Source: Marinobacter sp. DY40_1A1
Lineage (GTDB): Bacteria > Pseudomonadota > Gammaproteobacteria > Pseudomonadales > Oleiphilaceae
Length of the DNA stretch: 64,000 nucleotides
Direction of reading: 5' to 3'
NCBI RefSeq assembly: GCF_016597815.1
Contig: NZ_VCHA01000001.1
Location: 434,001-498,000, forward strand
In this document: piece after piece, positions 28,792 through 38,254 of the stretch
Position numbering within the stretch: position 1 is the first letter of the stretch
Layout: each line of letters begins with the position of its first letter
Notes under the pieces: generated by a model
What the model saw: the letters and a program-made list of their open reading frames with translations, nothing else
Database searches by the model: none
Told to the model about the DNA's origin: nothing
Translations under genes and position numbers: made by a program

Positions 28792-29676
28792 TCAGATCTC
28801 TTTCCGGGCCTGCAGGTGAGGCAGTTCGGCATGGCGTACCTGCACATTGCTGCAGGATTTGCGGAAGTGCCTCCCCAGCTGTTCGCAGATATACACTGAG
28901 CGGTGCTGGCCGCCGGTGCAACCAATAGAAATGGTCATGTAGCTGCGGTTACTGTCCGCAAAAGATGGAATCCAGCTTTCCAGAAACCCGATCAAATCGT
29001 TTACCATCTTGCTGCTGTCAGGCTCAGCCTCGAGAAATTCGATAACAGGCTGATCAAGTCCGGTAAACTTGCGCAAACTATGGTCCCAGTAGGGATTGGG
29101 CAGGCAGCGCACATCGAATACATAATCAGAGTCCAGCGGCACACCGTGCTTGAATCCGAAAGACTGGAAAAGTAGCGCGAGTTCCTGGTCTTTGCGGCCG
29201 GCAACCCGTTGCTTCACCATGTCCCGTAGCTCATACATCGACAGCCCTTTGGTGTTGATGTGCAAATCCGCGAGTTTTGAAAGTGGCTCAAGCAGCTCTT
29301 TTTCGTTGCTGATAGCCTCTCTAAGGGAGGTTTTGTCGTCGCTCAGGGGGTGCTTGCGCCGGGTGGCGTGAAACCGTTGCAGGAGAGACTGCTCATCGGC
29401 ATCCAGGTAGATAACCTCAACCTGAATATCATCTCGCCGGAGCTTGCGATGAATCTCTTCGAAATTGGCCAGCTCGCCAGAGAGGTTTCGGGCATCAATG
29501 CTGACGGCCATTTTATCCAGCCGCCCCGGTGCTGGCTGGTTTGCGGCTTCCCGTGTCAGGGGGAACAGCAACCCGATTGGCAGGTTATCAATGCAGTAGT
29601 ATCCCAGGTCTTCCAGTACGTGCAGAGCGGTACTCTTGCCGGAACCTGACCGGCCACTGACAATGATCAGTTTCAT
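28792..29676 (-). CDS. rapZ: RNase adapter protein RapZ
   Basis: RapZ is a nucleotide-binding protein that in enterobacteria presents sRNA GlmZ to RNase E and so controls glucosamine-6-phosphate synthesis. The 294-residue protein has Walker A GRSGSGKS (8-15) and the C-terminal SIGCTGGQHRSVYI motif of the RapZ fold. Whether a GlmZ-type target exists in this organism cannot be seen here. Confidence 0.96.
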   Translation of the reverse strand: MKLIIVSGRSGSGKSTALHVLEDLGYYCIDNLPIGLLFPLTREAANQPAPGRLDKMAVSIDARNLSGELANFEEIHRKLRRDDIQVEVIYLDADEQSLLQRFHATRRKHPLSDDKTSLREAISNEKELLEPLSKLADLHINTKGLSMYELRDMVKQRVAGRKDQELALLFQSFGFKHGVPLDSDYVFDVRCLPNPYWDHSLRKFTGLDQPVIEFLEAEPDSSKMVNDLIGFLESWIPSFADSNRSYMTISIGCTGGQHRSVYICEQLGRHFRKSCSNVQVRHAELPHLQARKEI

Positions 29677-29705
29677 AGTGAAATAACCTGTTGCCCGAAT
29701 GGATG

Positions 29706-30176
29706 TCAGCCGCTTGTGGCGGTCATGCGTTGGAACAGTGTTTGTGCATCTTCACACTGTCGGAGAGCGTCGCAGAATGAGCGCTCGTTAAATTTTTCAG
29801 CGAGCTGGCTAAGCAGCTCAAGATGCTCGCTGGTGGCTTCTTTGGGCACAATAAGTGCGAACAGAAGGTCCACTGGCTGGTTGTCTATAGCGTCGAATTC
29901 GACAGCTTCTTCCAGAGTCATCAGCACGCCGATAACCTGCTCAAGGCCTTCGAGGCGACAATGGGGAATGGCTATCCCCTGGCCAATTCCAGTGCTGCCA
30001 AGCCGCTCCCGGGCAATCAGATTATTGAAGATCTGACTTTCGTTGACCGAATCGTTGTGCTCCCGAATCTGCTCGGCAATGGTCTCCAGAACCCGCTTTT
30101 TACTTGATGCGGGAACATTGCACAGAGTCAGCTCCGGCACAAGGATGTTGTCTATTGTCAGAGTTGTGTCGCTCAT
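29706..30176 (-). CDS. ptsN: nitrogen PTS regulatory EIIA protein
   Basis: EIIA-Ntr (156 residues) is the terminal phosphoacceptor of the nitrogen PTS and regulates K+ uptake and other targets. The active-site histidine is H72 in GIAIPHCR. It sits between hpf and rapZ in the standard sigma-54 cluster. Its start lacks a strong ribosome binding site. Confidence 0.96.
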   Translation of the reverse strand: MSDTTLTIDNILVPELTLCNVPASSKKRVLETIAEQIREHNDSVNESQIFNNLIARERLGSTGIGQGIAIPHCRLEGLEQVIGVLMTLEEAVEFDAIDNQPVDLLFALIVPKEATSEHLELLSQLAEKFNERSFCDALRQCEDAQTLFQRMTATSG

Positions 30177-30260
30177 GAATCGACCGCGCTTCCGTGAAAA
30201 AAGCTGCGACGCGTAGTTCGCGTCGCAGCTTGATTAGATGACATGCCTGAAAACACTCGC

Positions 30261-30569
30261 CTAGCGGGCGGTGTGTCCCTGCATCCTGTCTACAGTCTTT
30301 TCTTTATGCTTGAGGATCTGACGATCAAGCTTGTCGACGAGTCCGTCGATGGCTGCGTACATATCCTCATTTTCCGCCTTTGCGTGAATCTCACCACCAA
30401 CCACGTGGAGCGTCGCATCTGCAATCTGCCGAACCTTATCTACTTCCAATGTTACCTGGCAGTTACTGATGTGGTCGAAGTGCCGCTCGAGTCGTTCAAA
30501 CTTCTCGGCTACATAGTCTTTCAGAGCGGGTGTCAGCTCTACGTGACGGCCTGAAATGTTGAGTTGCAT
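30261..30569 (-). CDS. hpf: ribosome hibernation promoting factor (short form)
   Basis: This 102-residue HPF/YhbH protein binds the 30S decoding centre and promotes 100S dimers in stationary phase. MQLNISGRHVELTPALKDYV is the classic N-terminus. It lacks the long-HPF dimerisation domain. AGGAGA precedes the ATG. It follows rpoN directly, as in most gammaproteobacteria. Confidence 0.96.
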   Translation of the reverse strand: MQLNISGRHVELTPALKDYVAEKFERLERHFDHISNCQVTLEVDKVRQIADATLHVVGGEIHAKAENEDMYAAIDGLVDKLDRQILKHKEKTVDRMQGHTAR

Positions 30570-30662
30570 AGACGTCTCCTGTTGTCATCCTTTCCGGCTC
30601 AGGGAGCCGGTCTGAGTGCTGGCGCATGGCTGCACCAGCGAAAACCATTTGCTGCGCCGGAT

Positions 30663-32192
30663 TTAAACCAGTCGCTTGCGTTCATTTGAGGGCGGAATGT
30701 TCATGGCTTCGCGGTATTTTGCAACAGTGCGTCGCGCCACTTTGATTCCTTCTTCTCCCAGCATGGCTGCAATTTTGTTATCACTCAACGGCTTTTTCGG
30801 TGTTTCTGCAGCAATGAGCTTTTTGATCATTGCCCGAATGGCTGTTGATGAGCATTCTCCGCCCTCATCGGTACTGACGTGGCTGGAGAAAAAATATTTC
30901 AGCTCGAAAACGCCCCTCGGTGTATGCATGTATTTCTGCGTAGTCACACGGGAAATGGTCGATTCGTGCATTTCCACAAGCTGGGCAATATCCGACAGGA
31001 TCAGCGGTTTCATCGCTTCTTCACCGTGATCCAGAAAACCCTGCTGATATTCAACAATCCGGGTTGCTACCTTCAGCAGTGTTTCGTTGCGGCTTTGGAG
31101 GCTCTTGATGAACCATTTTGCTTCCTGAAGCTGGTCGCGCAGATAGGTGTTGTCTGCGCTGCTATCCGCACGTTTTATTAATGAAGCATAGCTGGCATTC
31201 ACGCGTATGCGCGGCGCAATTTCCGGATTCAGCTCAACACGCCAGCGGTCATTGTGTTTGCGCACGATAACATCGGGAATCACGTAGTCCGGCTCTGTGC
31301 GATCAATGATGTCACCGGGGCGCGGGTTGAGGCTGGTAATCAGTGCCAGCACATCGCGCAACTGGTCTTCCTTAAGGCGGCTGCGGCGAAGCAGTTGGGC
31401 GTAATCACGGTTGCCCAGCAGGTTTATATAATGTGTGATTACCAGCTTTGCCTGGGCAAGCCAGGGTGTCTCTGGTGGCAATTGGTTGAGTTGAATCAGC
31501 AGGCAATCCTGGAGATCTCGCGCAAACACCCCGGGAGGATCGAAGAACTGCAGCCGGCGCAGCACTGCTTCGACTTCATCCATCTCCAGGGGGTCGTCAT
31601 CCGTATCGTTCGTCAGGCCGCTGTAGATCTCTTCCAGAGGGCTTGTGAGGTAGCCCTGCTCGTCAACGGCGTCCATAAGAGCGTGAGCAATGGCCTGATC
31701 CCGCTCGCCAAAGGGAGTGAGGTTCAATTGCCACTCAAGATGGTCCCGAAGGGTTTCACTAGGGGAATTGCGGGTCTCGAAATCGTGGTCGCTTTCGTCT
31801 TCGTTGCGCGCTGCAGGAGCAGGGGCGGACTGATAGATGTCGTCCCACGCGGTATCTACGGGCAGGTCGTCCGGAATCGTGTCGGGTATTTCATTTTCGG
31901 TTTGCCAGTCGGGGCCGTTCTCGCTTTCATCCCAGTCAGAACTGGATGAATCGGGGGCTGTCTCTGAACTGGTGTCGTTTGAGGTGTTGTCCTTGTCCTG
32001 CTCGTTATCCGCAGTGGATGTGTCGATTTGATCGTCATCATCCTGGGATTCCAGCAGTGGATTGGATTCCAGCGCTTGCTGGATTTCCTGCTGGAGGTCG
32101 AGGGTTGATAGCTGTAGAAGCCTGATCGCCTGTTGCAGCTGGGGCGTCATGGTCAGGCTTTGACCCAGCTTTAATTGTAATGAGGCTTTCAT
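30663..32192 (-). CDS. rpoN: RNA polymerase sigma-54 factor
   Basis: RpoN recognises -24/-12 promoters and needs enhancer-binding ATPases. The product is 509 residues from [11 protein letters not shown] (an ATG two codons upstream, at 32198, is an alternative). It has the Q-rich region I, an acidic, low-complexity region II (about 45-130), the core-binding region and the C-terminal RpoN box [16 protein letters not shown] sigma-54-type promoter match lies about 100 bases upstream. Confidence 0.97.
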   Translation of the reverse strand: MKASLQLKLGQSLTMTPQLQQAIRLLQLSTLDLQQEIQQALESNPLLESQDDDDQIDTSTADNEQDKDNTSNDTSSETAPDSSSSDWDESENGPDWQTENEIPDTIPDDLPVDTAWDDIYQSAPAPAARNEDESDHDFETRNSPSETLRDHLEWQLNLTPFGERDQAIAHALMDAVDEQGYLTSPLEEIYSGLTNDTDDDPLEMDEVEAVLRRLQFFDPPGVFARDLQDCLLIQLNQLPPETPWLAQAKLVITHYINLLGNRDYAQLLRRSRLKEDQLRDVLALITSLNPRPGDIIDRTEPDYVIPDVIVRKHNDRWRVELNPEIAPRIRVNASYASLIKRADSSADNTYLRDQLQEAKWFIKSLQSRNETLLKVATRIVEYQQGFLDHGEEAMKPLILSDIAQLVEMHESTISRVTTQKYMHTPRGVFELKYFFSSHVSTDEGGECSSTAIRAMIKKLIAAETPKKPLSDNKIAAMLGEEGIKVARRTVAKYREAMNIPPSNERKRLV

Positions 32193-32293
32193 AACCATCG
32201 CTCAGGATCCGTCACTTATACCCGCTCTGAATTTCTTGCTACGGCTAAAAATTCTTTATGTGTCGGCCACTTGCCGCCATTAAAAGTTATCCT

Positions 32294-32310
32294 AGCAAGT
32301 TCTCTGCCGA
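32294..32310 (-). promoter_or_regulatory. candidate sigma-54 promoter upstream of rpoN
   Basis: The minus strand reads CGGCAGAGAACTTGCT, matching the TGGCACG-N4-TTGCW consensus with GG and GC exactly ten bases apart. It lies in the lptB-rpoN spacer about 100 bases before the rpoN start and would allow autoregulation. This is a single-motif match, not proven. Confidence 0.4.
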
Positions 32311-32372
32311 GTTTACTTGCTCCGGGTCAGCAAAACAATCGAGCGGGCATGCCGTCATACCGAAAACATGGC

Positions 32373-33098
32373 TTAGAGTCGGAATTCGTTGCCAAGATAA
32401 ACCTCTTTTACTTGCTGGTTGGCCAGGATGGTTTCGGCATTTCCAGAAGCAATAATGTGCCCGCCAGATACGATGTAAGCGTTCTCGCAGATATCCAGAG
32501 TTTCCCGCACGTTGTGGTCGGTGATCAGCACACCAATGCCCTTGTCCCGGAGATGGCGGATAATCTGTTTGATATCGCTGACAGAAATGGGGTCTACCCC
32601 GGCAAAGGGCTCGTCCAGAAGAATGAAGGCGGGCTCCATGGCCAGGGCGCGGGCAATCTCCACCCGGCGCCTTTCCCCTCCAGAAAGAGCCATGCCCACA
32701 CTGTCACGGATGTGGGTGATATGGAATTCTTCCAGCAATTGCTCAACTTTTTCCAGACGCTCGGCTCGGCTCAGGTTCTTGCGGGTTTCCAGAATTGCCA
32801 TGATGTTGTCGCGCACTGATAGTTTGCGGAACACGGAAGCCTCCTGAGGCAGGTAACCAATGCCTTTGCGCGCCCGACCATGCATGGGTAGGGGGGTGAT
32901 GTCCTGGCTATCGATGGTGATACGGCCATTATCTGCGTTCACCAGCCCGACTATCATGTAAAAACAGGTGGTTTTGCCAGCTCCGTTTGGCCCCAGAAGG
33001 CCAACGATTTCACCGCTGCGAATTTCAAGCGACACATCGATGACGACTTTCTTTTGCTTATAGCTTTTTGCCAGGTTACTCGCTCTGAGGACTGCCAT
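32373..33098 (-). CDS. lptB: LPS export ABC transporter ATP-binding protein
   Basis: LptB is the ATPase that powers LPS extraction from the inner membrane by LptFG and its passage over LptC-LptA. The 241-residue protein has Walker A GPNGAGKT (36-43), signature [16 protein letters not shown] and Walker [14 protein letters not shown]. The start has AGGA upstream. It follows lptA after 27 bases. Confidence 0.97.
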   Translation of the reverse strand: MAVLRASNLAKSYKQKKVVIDVSLEIRSGEIVGLLGPNGAGKTTCFYMIVGLVNADNGRITIDSQDITPLPMHGRARKGIGYLPQEASVFRKLSVRDNIMAILETRKNLSRAERLEKVEQLLEEFHITHIRDSVGMALSGGERRRVEIARALAMEPAFILLDEPFAGVDPISVSDIKQIIRHLRDKGIGVLITDHNVRETLDICENAYIVSGGHIIASGNAETILANQQVKEVYLGNEFRL

Positions 33099-33125
33099 CG
33101 GATTCCTGTTTACTGTAATCAGCTG

Positions 33126-33662
33126 TTATTGGGTGGAGTCTGTGCTGTTGCCTCGGGGCTGGATAACCATCTCTACCCGTCCGGGGCCGGCTCCGGTATC
33201 CTCGCCGCCTTCCGCCGTAACCACTCGTTGTTCAGTGTCGTAATGAATGATATCGCCGCGAAATACGTTGCCATTCTGCTCAATCACCGCTTCACGTTCA
33301 AAGGTGAGCTGTTTGTCAGTGGCAGACCAGGTAATGTTTTTTGCTTTGGCATCGGTTTCGCCCTCACCGCTGGTAACGGGCTGCTGATAGCGGGCAGGAG
33401 AGCCGCTGGCCTCGATGCGGTTAAGGCCGTCGGCGCTGCGATAGAGAACCACACGTTCAGCGGACAAGCGGGTTTTACCCTGGGCCAGTTCAACCGCACC
33501 TGTGTAGATGGCAATGCCTTTGCCATCGTCCAGGCGAGCGCTGTCGGCGCTCACGGTAATGGGCTGGTCGGAGTCAAGGTCAAAGGCTGTCGCTGAATTC
33601 ATAAGGCCTGCCGCGAGAACGGTGGCAAGAAGCCTGCGCACAGAATTATTTAACGGTTTCAT
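33126..33662 (-). CDS. lptA: LPS transport periplasmic protein
   Basis: LptA forms the periplasmic beta-jellyroll bridge that carries LPS from LptC to LptD. The 178-residue precursor has a signal peptide ending near MNSATA (about residue 26) and an OstA-type domain. Its start lies 17 bases inside lptC, so translation is coupled. Confidence 0.93.
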   Translation of the reverse strand: MKPLNNSVRRLLATVLAAGLMNSATAFDLDSDQPITVSADSARLDDGKGIAIYTGAVELAQGKTRLSAERVVLYRSADGLNRIEASGSPARYQQPVTSGEGETDAKAKNITWSATDKQLTFEREAVIEQNGNVFRGDIIHYDTEQRVVTAEGGEDTGAGPGRVEMVIQPRGNSTDSTQ

Positions 33663-34266
33663 AGCGTCCTTCCACCTGGGAATTCAGTTCCAGAATGCGT
33701 TCGTTGATCCACGCTTTCATGCCCTTTGCCCGAGTTGTGCCAAGGGTGTCGGTGATTGTTACCGGGTCATCGGTATAAACCATGCCCTGCTTGTTATCCA
33801 GCGTAAGGCTTTCGGTGTTCAGTGTTGCCTCCCGGTCGCCAATTGTTCGCACCACCCGAACGTTTCCCGCAAGGTTGAGCAGGTCATCGTTCTGGCGCAG
33901 GGTGCCATTCTCGGCATTCAAAATCCACGGGCCTTCTCCGGTAGCGCCAAACAGTTCAGCGCTGGGCGACTCCATTGCAGCCAGGTTGCCTTCTTCGAAT
34001 TGCTCTATCCGCGGGCTTGTAAATACAATTTTGCGCTGGCCGCTCTCATCGTAAGAAGTGTAGTTGCCGTTAATCACGAATCCGTCAGGCTCTGTTTCGC
34101 CACGGAGCTGCCTGGCATCACTGTAGCTGCTGAGCGGGGGCTCATCGCTTTGCCACAGCAGAAATGCGGTTGCTACTATGGTTATGGCGAGCCCGAGCAT
34201 GCGCAGCCGAGGCCTGTTTGCCAAGGCCAGTCTTGAGAGCAAGCTGCTTTTTGCGCTCTCTTCCAT
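33646..34266 (-). CDS. lptC: LPS export protein LptC
   Basis: LptC is the bitopic inner-membrane component that receives LPS from LptB2FG. The 206-residue protein has a cytoplasmic N-terminus, one membrane helix (about 22-40) and a periplasmic jellyroll domain. GGAG precedes the start. It lies two bases after kdsC and overlaps lptA by 17 bases. Confidence 0.92.
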   Translation of the reverse strand: MEESAKSSLLSRLALANRPRLRMLGLAITIVATAFLLWQSDEPPLSSYSDARQLRGETEPDGFVINGNYTSYDESGQRKIVFTSPRIEQFEEGNLAAMESPSAELFGATGEGPWILNAENGTLRQNDDLLNLAGNVRVVRTIGDREATLNTESLTLDNKQGMVYTDDPVTITDTLGTTRAKGMKAWINERILELNSQVEGRYETVK

Positions 34267-34268
34267 TT

Positions 34269-34835
34269 TTATGACTCCAGGTAAGGCGTCAGTGTAGCGT
34301 TCAGGTGCCCCCCGGCTGTCAGCAGGAGGTCACACAATTCCCGCACAGCGCCACTGCCTCCTGTCGCGTGTGTGCAGTAATCCGCGTGCTCCTTAACCAG
34401 CCAGTACCCATTGGGCACCGTAACGCCGAGGCCTGCGTAGCGAATGGCGGGCAAATCTGGTAAGTCGTCGCCCATATAGGCAATGTTTTCCGGCGCGATG
34501 CCCAGAGTGCTGACCAGCTCCTGCAGCGCGATTTTCTTGTCTTCCCGGCCCTGCATCAGGTACGTGATTTTCAGGTCGTTCATGCGCTTTTCGGTCAGTG
34601 GCGAACTGCGACCGGTAATGACGGCTACGGTGATTCCCGCGGCCATCAGTTGCTTCAGCCCCAGCCCATCGAGAATATTGAACCCTTTGAGTTCATCACC
34701 GTTTGCGCTGAAGTAGATTTTGCCATCACTCATGATGCCATCAACATCCAGGGCAACGAGCTTGATGCCTGCAGCTTTCCTCAGCAGGGATTCCGGCCAG
34801 AGTTTTTGCAGTGGGCTTTTCAGTTCGTCCATCAT
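34269..34835 (-). CDS. kdsC: 3-deoxy-D-manno-octulosonate 8-phosphate phosphatase
   Basis: KdsC is a HAD-superfamily phosphatase (C0 type, no cap) that makes free Kdo for lipid A-core synthesis. The 188-residue protein has the motif I aspartates in ALDVDGIMSDG, motif II VITGRSS and motif IV GDDLPDLPA. Two adjacent ATG codons are possible starts. It is flanked by kdsD and lptC in the usual order. Confidence 0.96.
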   Translation of the reverse strand: MMDELKSPLQKLWPESLLRKAAGIKLVALDVDGIMSDGKIYFSANGDELKGFNILDGLGLKQLMAAGITVAVITGRSSPLTEKRMNDLKITYLMQGREDKKIALQELVSTLGIAPENIAYMGDDLPDLPAIRYAGLGVTVPNGYWLVKEHADYCTHATGGSGAVRELCDLLLTAGGHLNATLTPYLES

Positions 34836-34854
34836 GATGCCTTTAATTTGTTCT

Positions 34855-35835
34855 TTAGATCACGCCAGCGCGAAGAAGGTCATGCATATTGATTGCACCA
34901 ACCAGGGCGCCGTCTGCATCGGTTACCGGCAGGGCACTGATTTTAAGGCCTTCCATCACGTTAAGCGCTTCTGCCGCCAGTTGGTCTGGCTGGATGGTTC
35001 TGCCGTTGCGTGTCATCACGTCTCGAATAGGGGTGACGTGTACATCTATAGATTTATCCAAAGTGCGGCGCAGGTCCCCATCGGTGAAAATGCCCGTCAT
35101 GGTGCCATTGGGATTCACCACTGTGGTCATGCCAAGTCCCTTACGGGAAATTTCAAGCAAGGCTCCGCTCAATGTCGTGTCTTCATCGACGATGGGTATA
35201 CGATCGCCGGTGTGCATTATGTCAGACACCCTGAGCAGCAGCTTGCGGCCAAGGCTGCCGCCGGGGTGGGAGAATGCAAAATCTTCTGCGCTGAAGCCCC
35301 GCGCCTCCAGCAAGGCAACGGCTAGTGCATCGCCCATGACCAGTGTTGCGGTTGTGCTGGAAGTGGGTGCCAAACCGAGTGGGCAAGCTTCTGTCTCAAC
35401 GCTGACATCCAGATTTGCGACGGCTTCTTTTGCGAGGGTAGATGCGGGGTTTCCCGTCATGCTGATCAGGGGGGCGCCCATGCGTTTGATCAAAGGCAAA
35501 ATGGTAACCACTTCGCTGGTATTGCCGCTGTTTGAAATGGCAATAACCACGTCCTGGCTGGTAATCATGCCCATATCGCCGTGGCTGGCTTCGCCCGGGT
35601 GAACAAAAAACGAGGGTGTTCCGGTGCTTGCCAGGGTGGCTGCGATCTTGTGGCCTATGTGGCCCGATTTGCCCATGCCGGTTACGACTACCCGGCCTTT
35701 GCAGGCCATGATGACTTCGCAGGCACGTATAAAGTGATCATCAATGCGGTGTTCAAGAGCGCTGATGGCATCTCTTTCTATTCGGATAGCCTGAAGTGCG
35801 GGAGTACGGAAATCGTATGTTCTCTTTTCAGTCAT
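34855..35835 (-). CDS. kdsD: arabinose-5-phosphate isomerase
   Basis: KdsD interconverts ribulose-5-phosphate and arabinose-5-phosphate, the first step of Kdo synthesis. From MTEKRTYDFR it has 326 residues: a SIS domain (VVVTGMGKSGHIGHKIAATLASTGTPSFFVHP) and two C-terminal CBS domains. A start ten codons upstream is possible. It heads the kdsDC-lptCAB-rpoN series and is divergent from the mla operon. Confidence 0.95.
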   Translation of the reverse strand: MTEKRTYDFRTPALQAIRIERDAISALEHRIDDHFIRACEVIMACKGRVVVTGMGKSGHIGHKIAATLASTGTPSFFVHPGEASHGDMGMITSQDVVIAISNSGNTSEVVTILPLIKRMGAPLISMTGNPASTLAKEAVANLDVSVETEACPLGLAPTSSTTATLVMGDALAVALLEARGFSAEDFAFSHPGGSLGRKLLLRVSDIMHTGDRIPIVDEDTTLSGALLEISRKGLGMTTVVNPNGTMTGIFTDGDLRRTLDKSIDVHVTPIRDVMTRNGRTIQPDQLAAEALNVMEGLKISALPVTDADGALVGAINMHDLLRAGVI

Positions 35836-36147
35836 CGGGCTAAAAACCTGCTTTTTCGTTGGCATTGTTCGTATGAAAAGACTTGGTGCTATCTATGTGA
35901 AAATAGAAGGGTGCGATCAGATTAGCGGAGTATAACATTTCCCGCGAGCTGATCAGTCTGGTTACCGTAAGTTAAACCGACTGGTCAGTAAAACTGATCA
36001 TTGCTATCAATTCATTTTGGGAACCATTGATTGAGCTTGAGGGCTCCTTGACATAATGTAGCCGCTCCCTGAAGGCATAACGGTCAGGCGTTGAGAGCTT
36101 AGGCTGCGGGGTGAAGGCTAAAAGCTATGGGCTGAAAGGTAAGGAAT
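35836..36147. other. divergent kdsD / mlaF promoter region
   Basis: This 312-bp spacer contains three copies of a CTGRTCAG palindrome and a TTGACA hexamer at 36048-36053. TTGACA is followed by CATAAC only at longer-than-ideal spacing, so a definite promoter is not called. AAGGTAAGGA just before the mlaF ATG is its ribosome binding site. Confidence 0.5.
35948..36000. promoter_or_regulatory. cluster of CTGATCAG-type palindromes upstream of mlaF
   Basis: GCTGATCAGT (35948-35957), ACTGGTCAGTAAAA (35980-35993) and ACTGATCA (35993-36000) lie within 53 bases between the kdsD and mlaF starts. Repeated near-identical palindromes in a divergent promoter suggest binding of a dimeric regulator. The regulator is unknown. 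Confidence 0.35.
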
Positions 36148-36960
36148 ATGGGGTTGGACTCGTACATTACATTGAAGGACGTTGTGTTTTCGCGTTCTGA
36201 TCGCCGCATTTTTAATGGTGTGTCCGTGGAGATTCCCCGGGGGAAAATCACCGCTGTTATGGGGCCTAGTGGCAGTGGTAAAACCACATTGCTTCGCTTG
36301 GTTGGTGGCCAGCTCCGGCCGGATTCAGGCAGCATTATTGTAGATGGCCAACCGATCGGTGAGCTTCGCCGGAAGGAGCTTTACAAGTTCCGGGAAAAAA
36401 TGGGCATGCTGTTCCAGAGTGGTGCGCTGTTTACTGATTTGAGTGTCTACGAGAACGTGGCGTTCCCTATGCGAGTGCACACCAAACTGCCGGAAGACAT
36501 GATTAACGACATAGTGTTGATGAAACTGGAGGCAGTTGGCCTGCGCGGCGCCCGCAAGCTCATGCCCTCTGAGCTTTCCGGCGGTATGAATAGGCGCGTG
36601 GCTCTTGCTCGCAGTATTGCTCTGGACCCGGAGCTTATCATGTATGACGAGCCCTTCGCCGGGCAAGACCCTATCGGCATGGGCGTTCTGGTGAAACTGA
36701 TTCGTGATCTGAACAGCTCCATGGGGCTCACCAGTGTCCTTGTGTCCCATGATGTTCAGGAGTCCCTGAGCATTTGTCATTACGCATGCATTATTGCAGA
36801 CGGTAAAGTGATTGGGGCTGGCACGCCCTCCGAATTGCAGGATCACCCGTCTGAGCAGGTACAACAGTTTTTGAATGGGCATCCGGATGGCCCTGTGCCA
36901 TTCCATTACCCATCTTCAGCGGCAACTGAAGATTTCGGGCTTGCAGGAGGTGTCTCTTGA
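36148..36960 (+). CDS. mlaF: phospholipid transport ABC ATPase MlaF
   Basis: MlaF is the ATPase of the MlaFEDB complex, which moves phospholipids between the inner membrane and periplasmic MlaC to keep the outer membrane asymmetric. The 270-residue protein has Walker A GPSGSGKT (39-46), signature [16 protein letters not shown] and Walker [15 protein letters not shown]. It is the first gene of mlaFEDCB; its stop overlaps the mlaE start. Confidence 0.97.
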   Translation: MGLDSYITLKDVVFSRSDRRIFNGVSVEIPRGKITAVMGPSGSGKTTLLRLVGGQLRPDSGSIIVDGQPIGELRRKELYKFREKMGMLFQSGALFTDLSVYENVAFPMRVHTKLPEDMINDIVLMKLEAVGLRGARKLMPSELSGGMNRRVALARSIALDPELIMYDEPFAGQDPIGMGVLVKLIRDLNSSMGLTSVLVSHDVQESLSICHYACIIADGKVIGAGTPSELQDHPSEQVQQFLNGHPDGPVPFHYPSSAATEDFGLAGGVS

Positions 36961-37739
36961 TCGACAGAATTGCTTCCTTCGGGCGCAGTGGGACAGACCT
37001 TGTTGTTTCCATAGGTCGCGCTGGTCGTTTTCTGGCGGGGGTGCTGTCAGGCGTTCCGCGCCCGATAACCGGCTTTCCTCTATTGATGAAGCAGCTGTAC
37101 TCTGTTGGTGTGCTGTCGCTTGCGATCATAGTGGTTTCTGGTTTGTTTATCGGTATGGTGCTGGGCCTGCAGGGTTATACCATACTCAGTGATTTTGGCT
37201 CCGAAGCCGCCATCGGCCAGATGATTGCGCTTACCTTGGTACGTGAACTCGGGCCTGTAGTAACTGCGTTGCTGTTTGCCGGGCGTGCCGGTTCGGCGCT
37301 GACCGCTGAAATTGGCCTGATGAAGGCAACAGAGCAGCTTTCCAGCATGGAAATGATGGGCGTAGACCCCTTGCGACGGGTAATTGCCCCCCGGCTCTGG
37401 GCTGGTTTTATCGCTATGCCGGTACTGGCTATCATCTTTTCCATGGTGGGTATCTGGGGTGGAATGCTGGTAGGCGTTGAGTGGCTTGGTGTTTTTGAAG
37501 GCTCCTACTGGGGCAACATGCAGGCGTCTGTCGATTTCTGGGACGACGTAGTGAATGGCATCATCAAAAGCGTTGTTTTCGGTTTTGTATGCGCCTGGAT
37601 TGCGGTTTACCAAGGTTATGATTGTGTGCCCACATCTGCAGGAATCAGCTCAGCTACCACCAAAACCGTGGTCTACTCTTCGCTGGCTGTTCTGGGGCTG
37701 GATTTTGTGCTGACTGCCGTAATGTTCGGCAACTTCTGA
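36957..37739 (+). CDS. mlaE: phospholipid transport permease MlaE
   Basis: MlaE is the inner-membrane permease of the Mla complex (260 residues, five to six membrane segments). The family signature [22 protein letters not shown] is present. The start is TTG at 36957, overlapping the mlaF stop as TTGA, with GGAGG upstream. Confidence 0.96.
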   Translation: MIDRIASFGRSGTDLVVSIGRAGRFLAGVLSGVPRPITGFPLLMKQLYSVGVLSLAIIVVSGLFIGMVLGLQGYTILSDFGSEAAIGQMIALTLVRELGPVVTALLFAGRAGSALTAEIGLMKATEQLSSMEMMGVDPLRRVIAPRLWAGFIAMPVLAIIFSMVGIWGGMLVGVEWLGVFEGSYWGNMQASVDFWDDVVNGIIKSVVFGFVCAWIAVYQGYDCVPTSAGISSATTKTVVYSSLAVLGLDFVLTAVMFGNF

Positions 37740-37773
37740 TCAACGATTGACGAGATAACACCGGGAGCCGGTA

Positions 37774-38223
37774 ATGACACAAAGAACAACGGACATCACA
37801 GTTGGCCTGTTTATGCTGGCTGGATTGGCAGCGCTGCTGTTTCTGGCACTTCAGGTAAGTGGGCTGTCCCCCAAATCTGCCAAAAGCACCTACACCATAT
37901 ACGCGGATTTTAACGACACCGGCGGTATTACGCCCCGCGGTAGGGTTTCCATGGCGGGTGTAACCGTTGGAAGCATTGATTCGATCACCCTGAACAAGGA
38001 AACCTTCCAGGCGCGGGTGGCCATGTCCATCCATGGCGACGTGAACAATATCCCGGCCGATAGCGCAGCAGTAATACGCACATCCGGACTGCTGGGTGAG
38101 CAGTATATTGATATATCTATCGGTGGTGATATGGAGTCACTTCAGCCGGGTGATACCTTCTATTCCACCCAGTCGGCCATGAATATTGAACGGCTGATCA
38201 GCAATTTTGCATCTGGCAAATAA
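37774..38223 (+). CDS. mlaD: phospholipid transport MCE-domain protein MlaD
   Basis: MlaD is an MCE-domain protein anchored in the inner membrane that forms a hexameric ring over MlaE. The 149-residue protein has an N-terminal membrane helix (about 9-29) and one MCE domain with VSMAGVTVGSIDSI and SGLLGEQYIDI. GGGAG precedes the ATG. Confidence 0.96.
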   Translation: MTQRTTDITVGLFMLAGLAALLFLALQVSGLSPKSAKSTYTIYADFNDTGGITPRGRVSMAGVTVGSIDSITLNKETFQARVAMSIHGDVNNIPADSAAVIRTSGLLGEQYIDISIGGDMESLQPGDTFYSTQSAMNIERLISNFASGK

Positions 38224-38254
38224 TCCAGATGAGAGACAGAGCAGGAGAAGCCCG

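Noticed and set aside
36048..36080. Sigma-70 promoter with TTGACA upstream of mlaF
   Set aside because: The nearest -10-like hexamer is about 21 bases away, outside normal spacing, so it was not called as a promoter.
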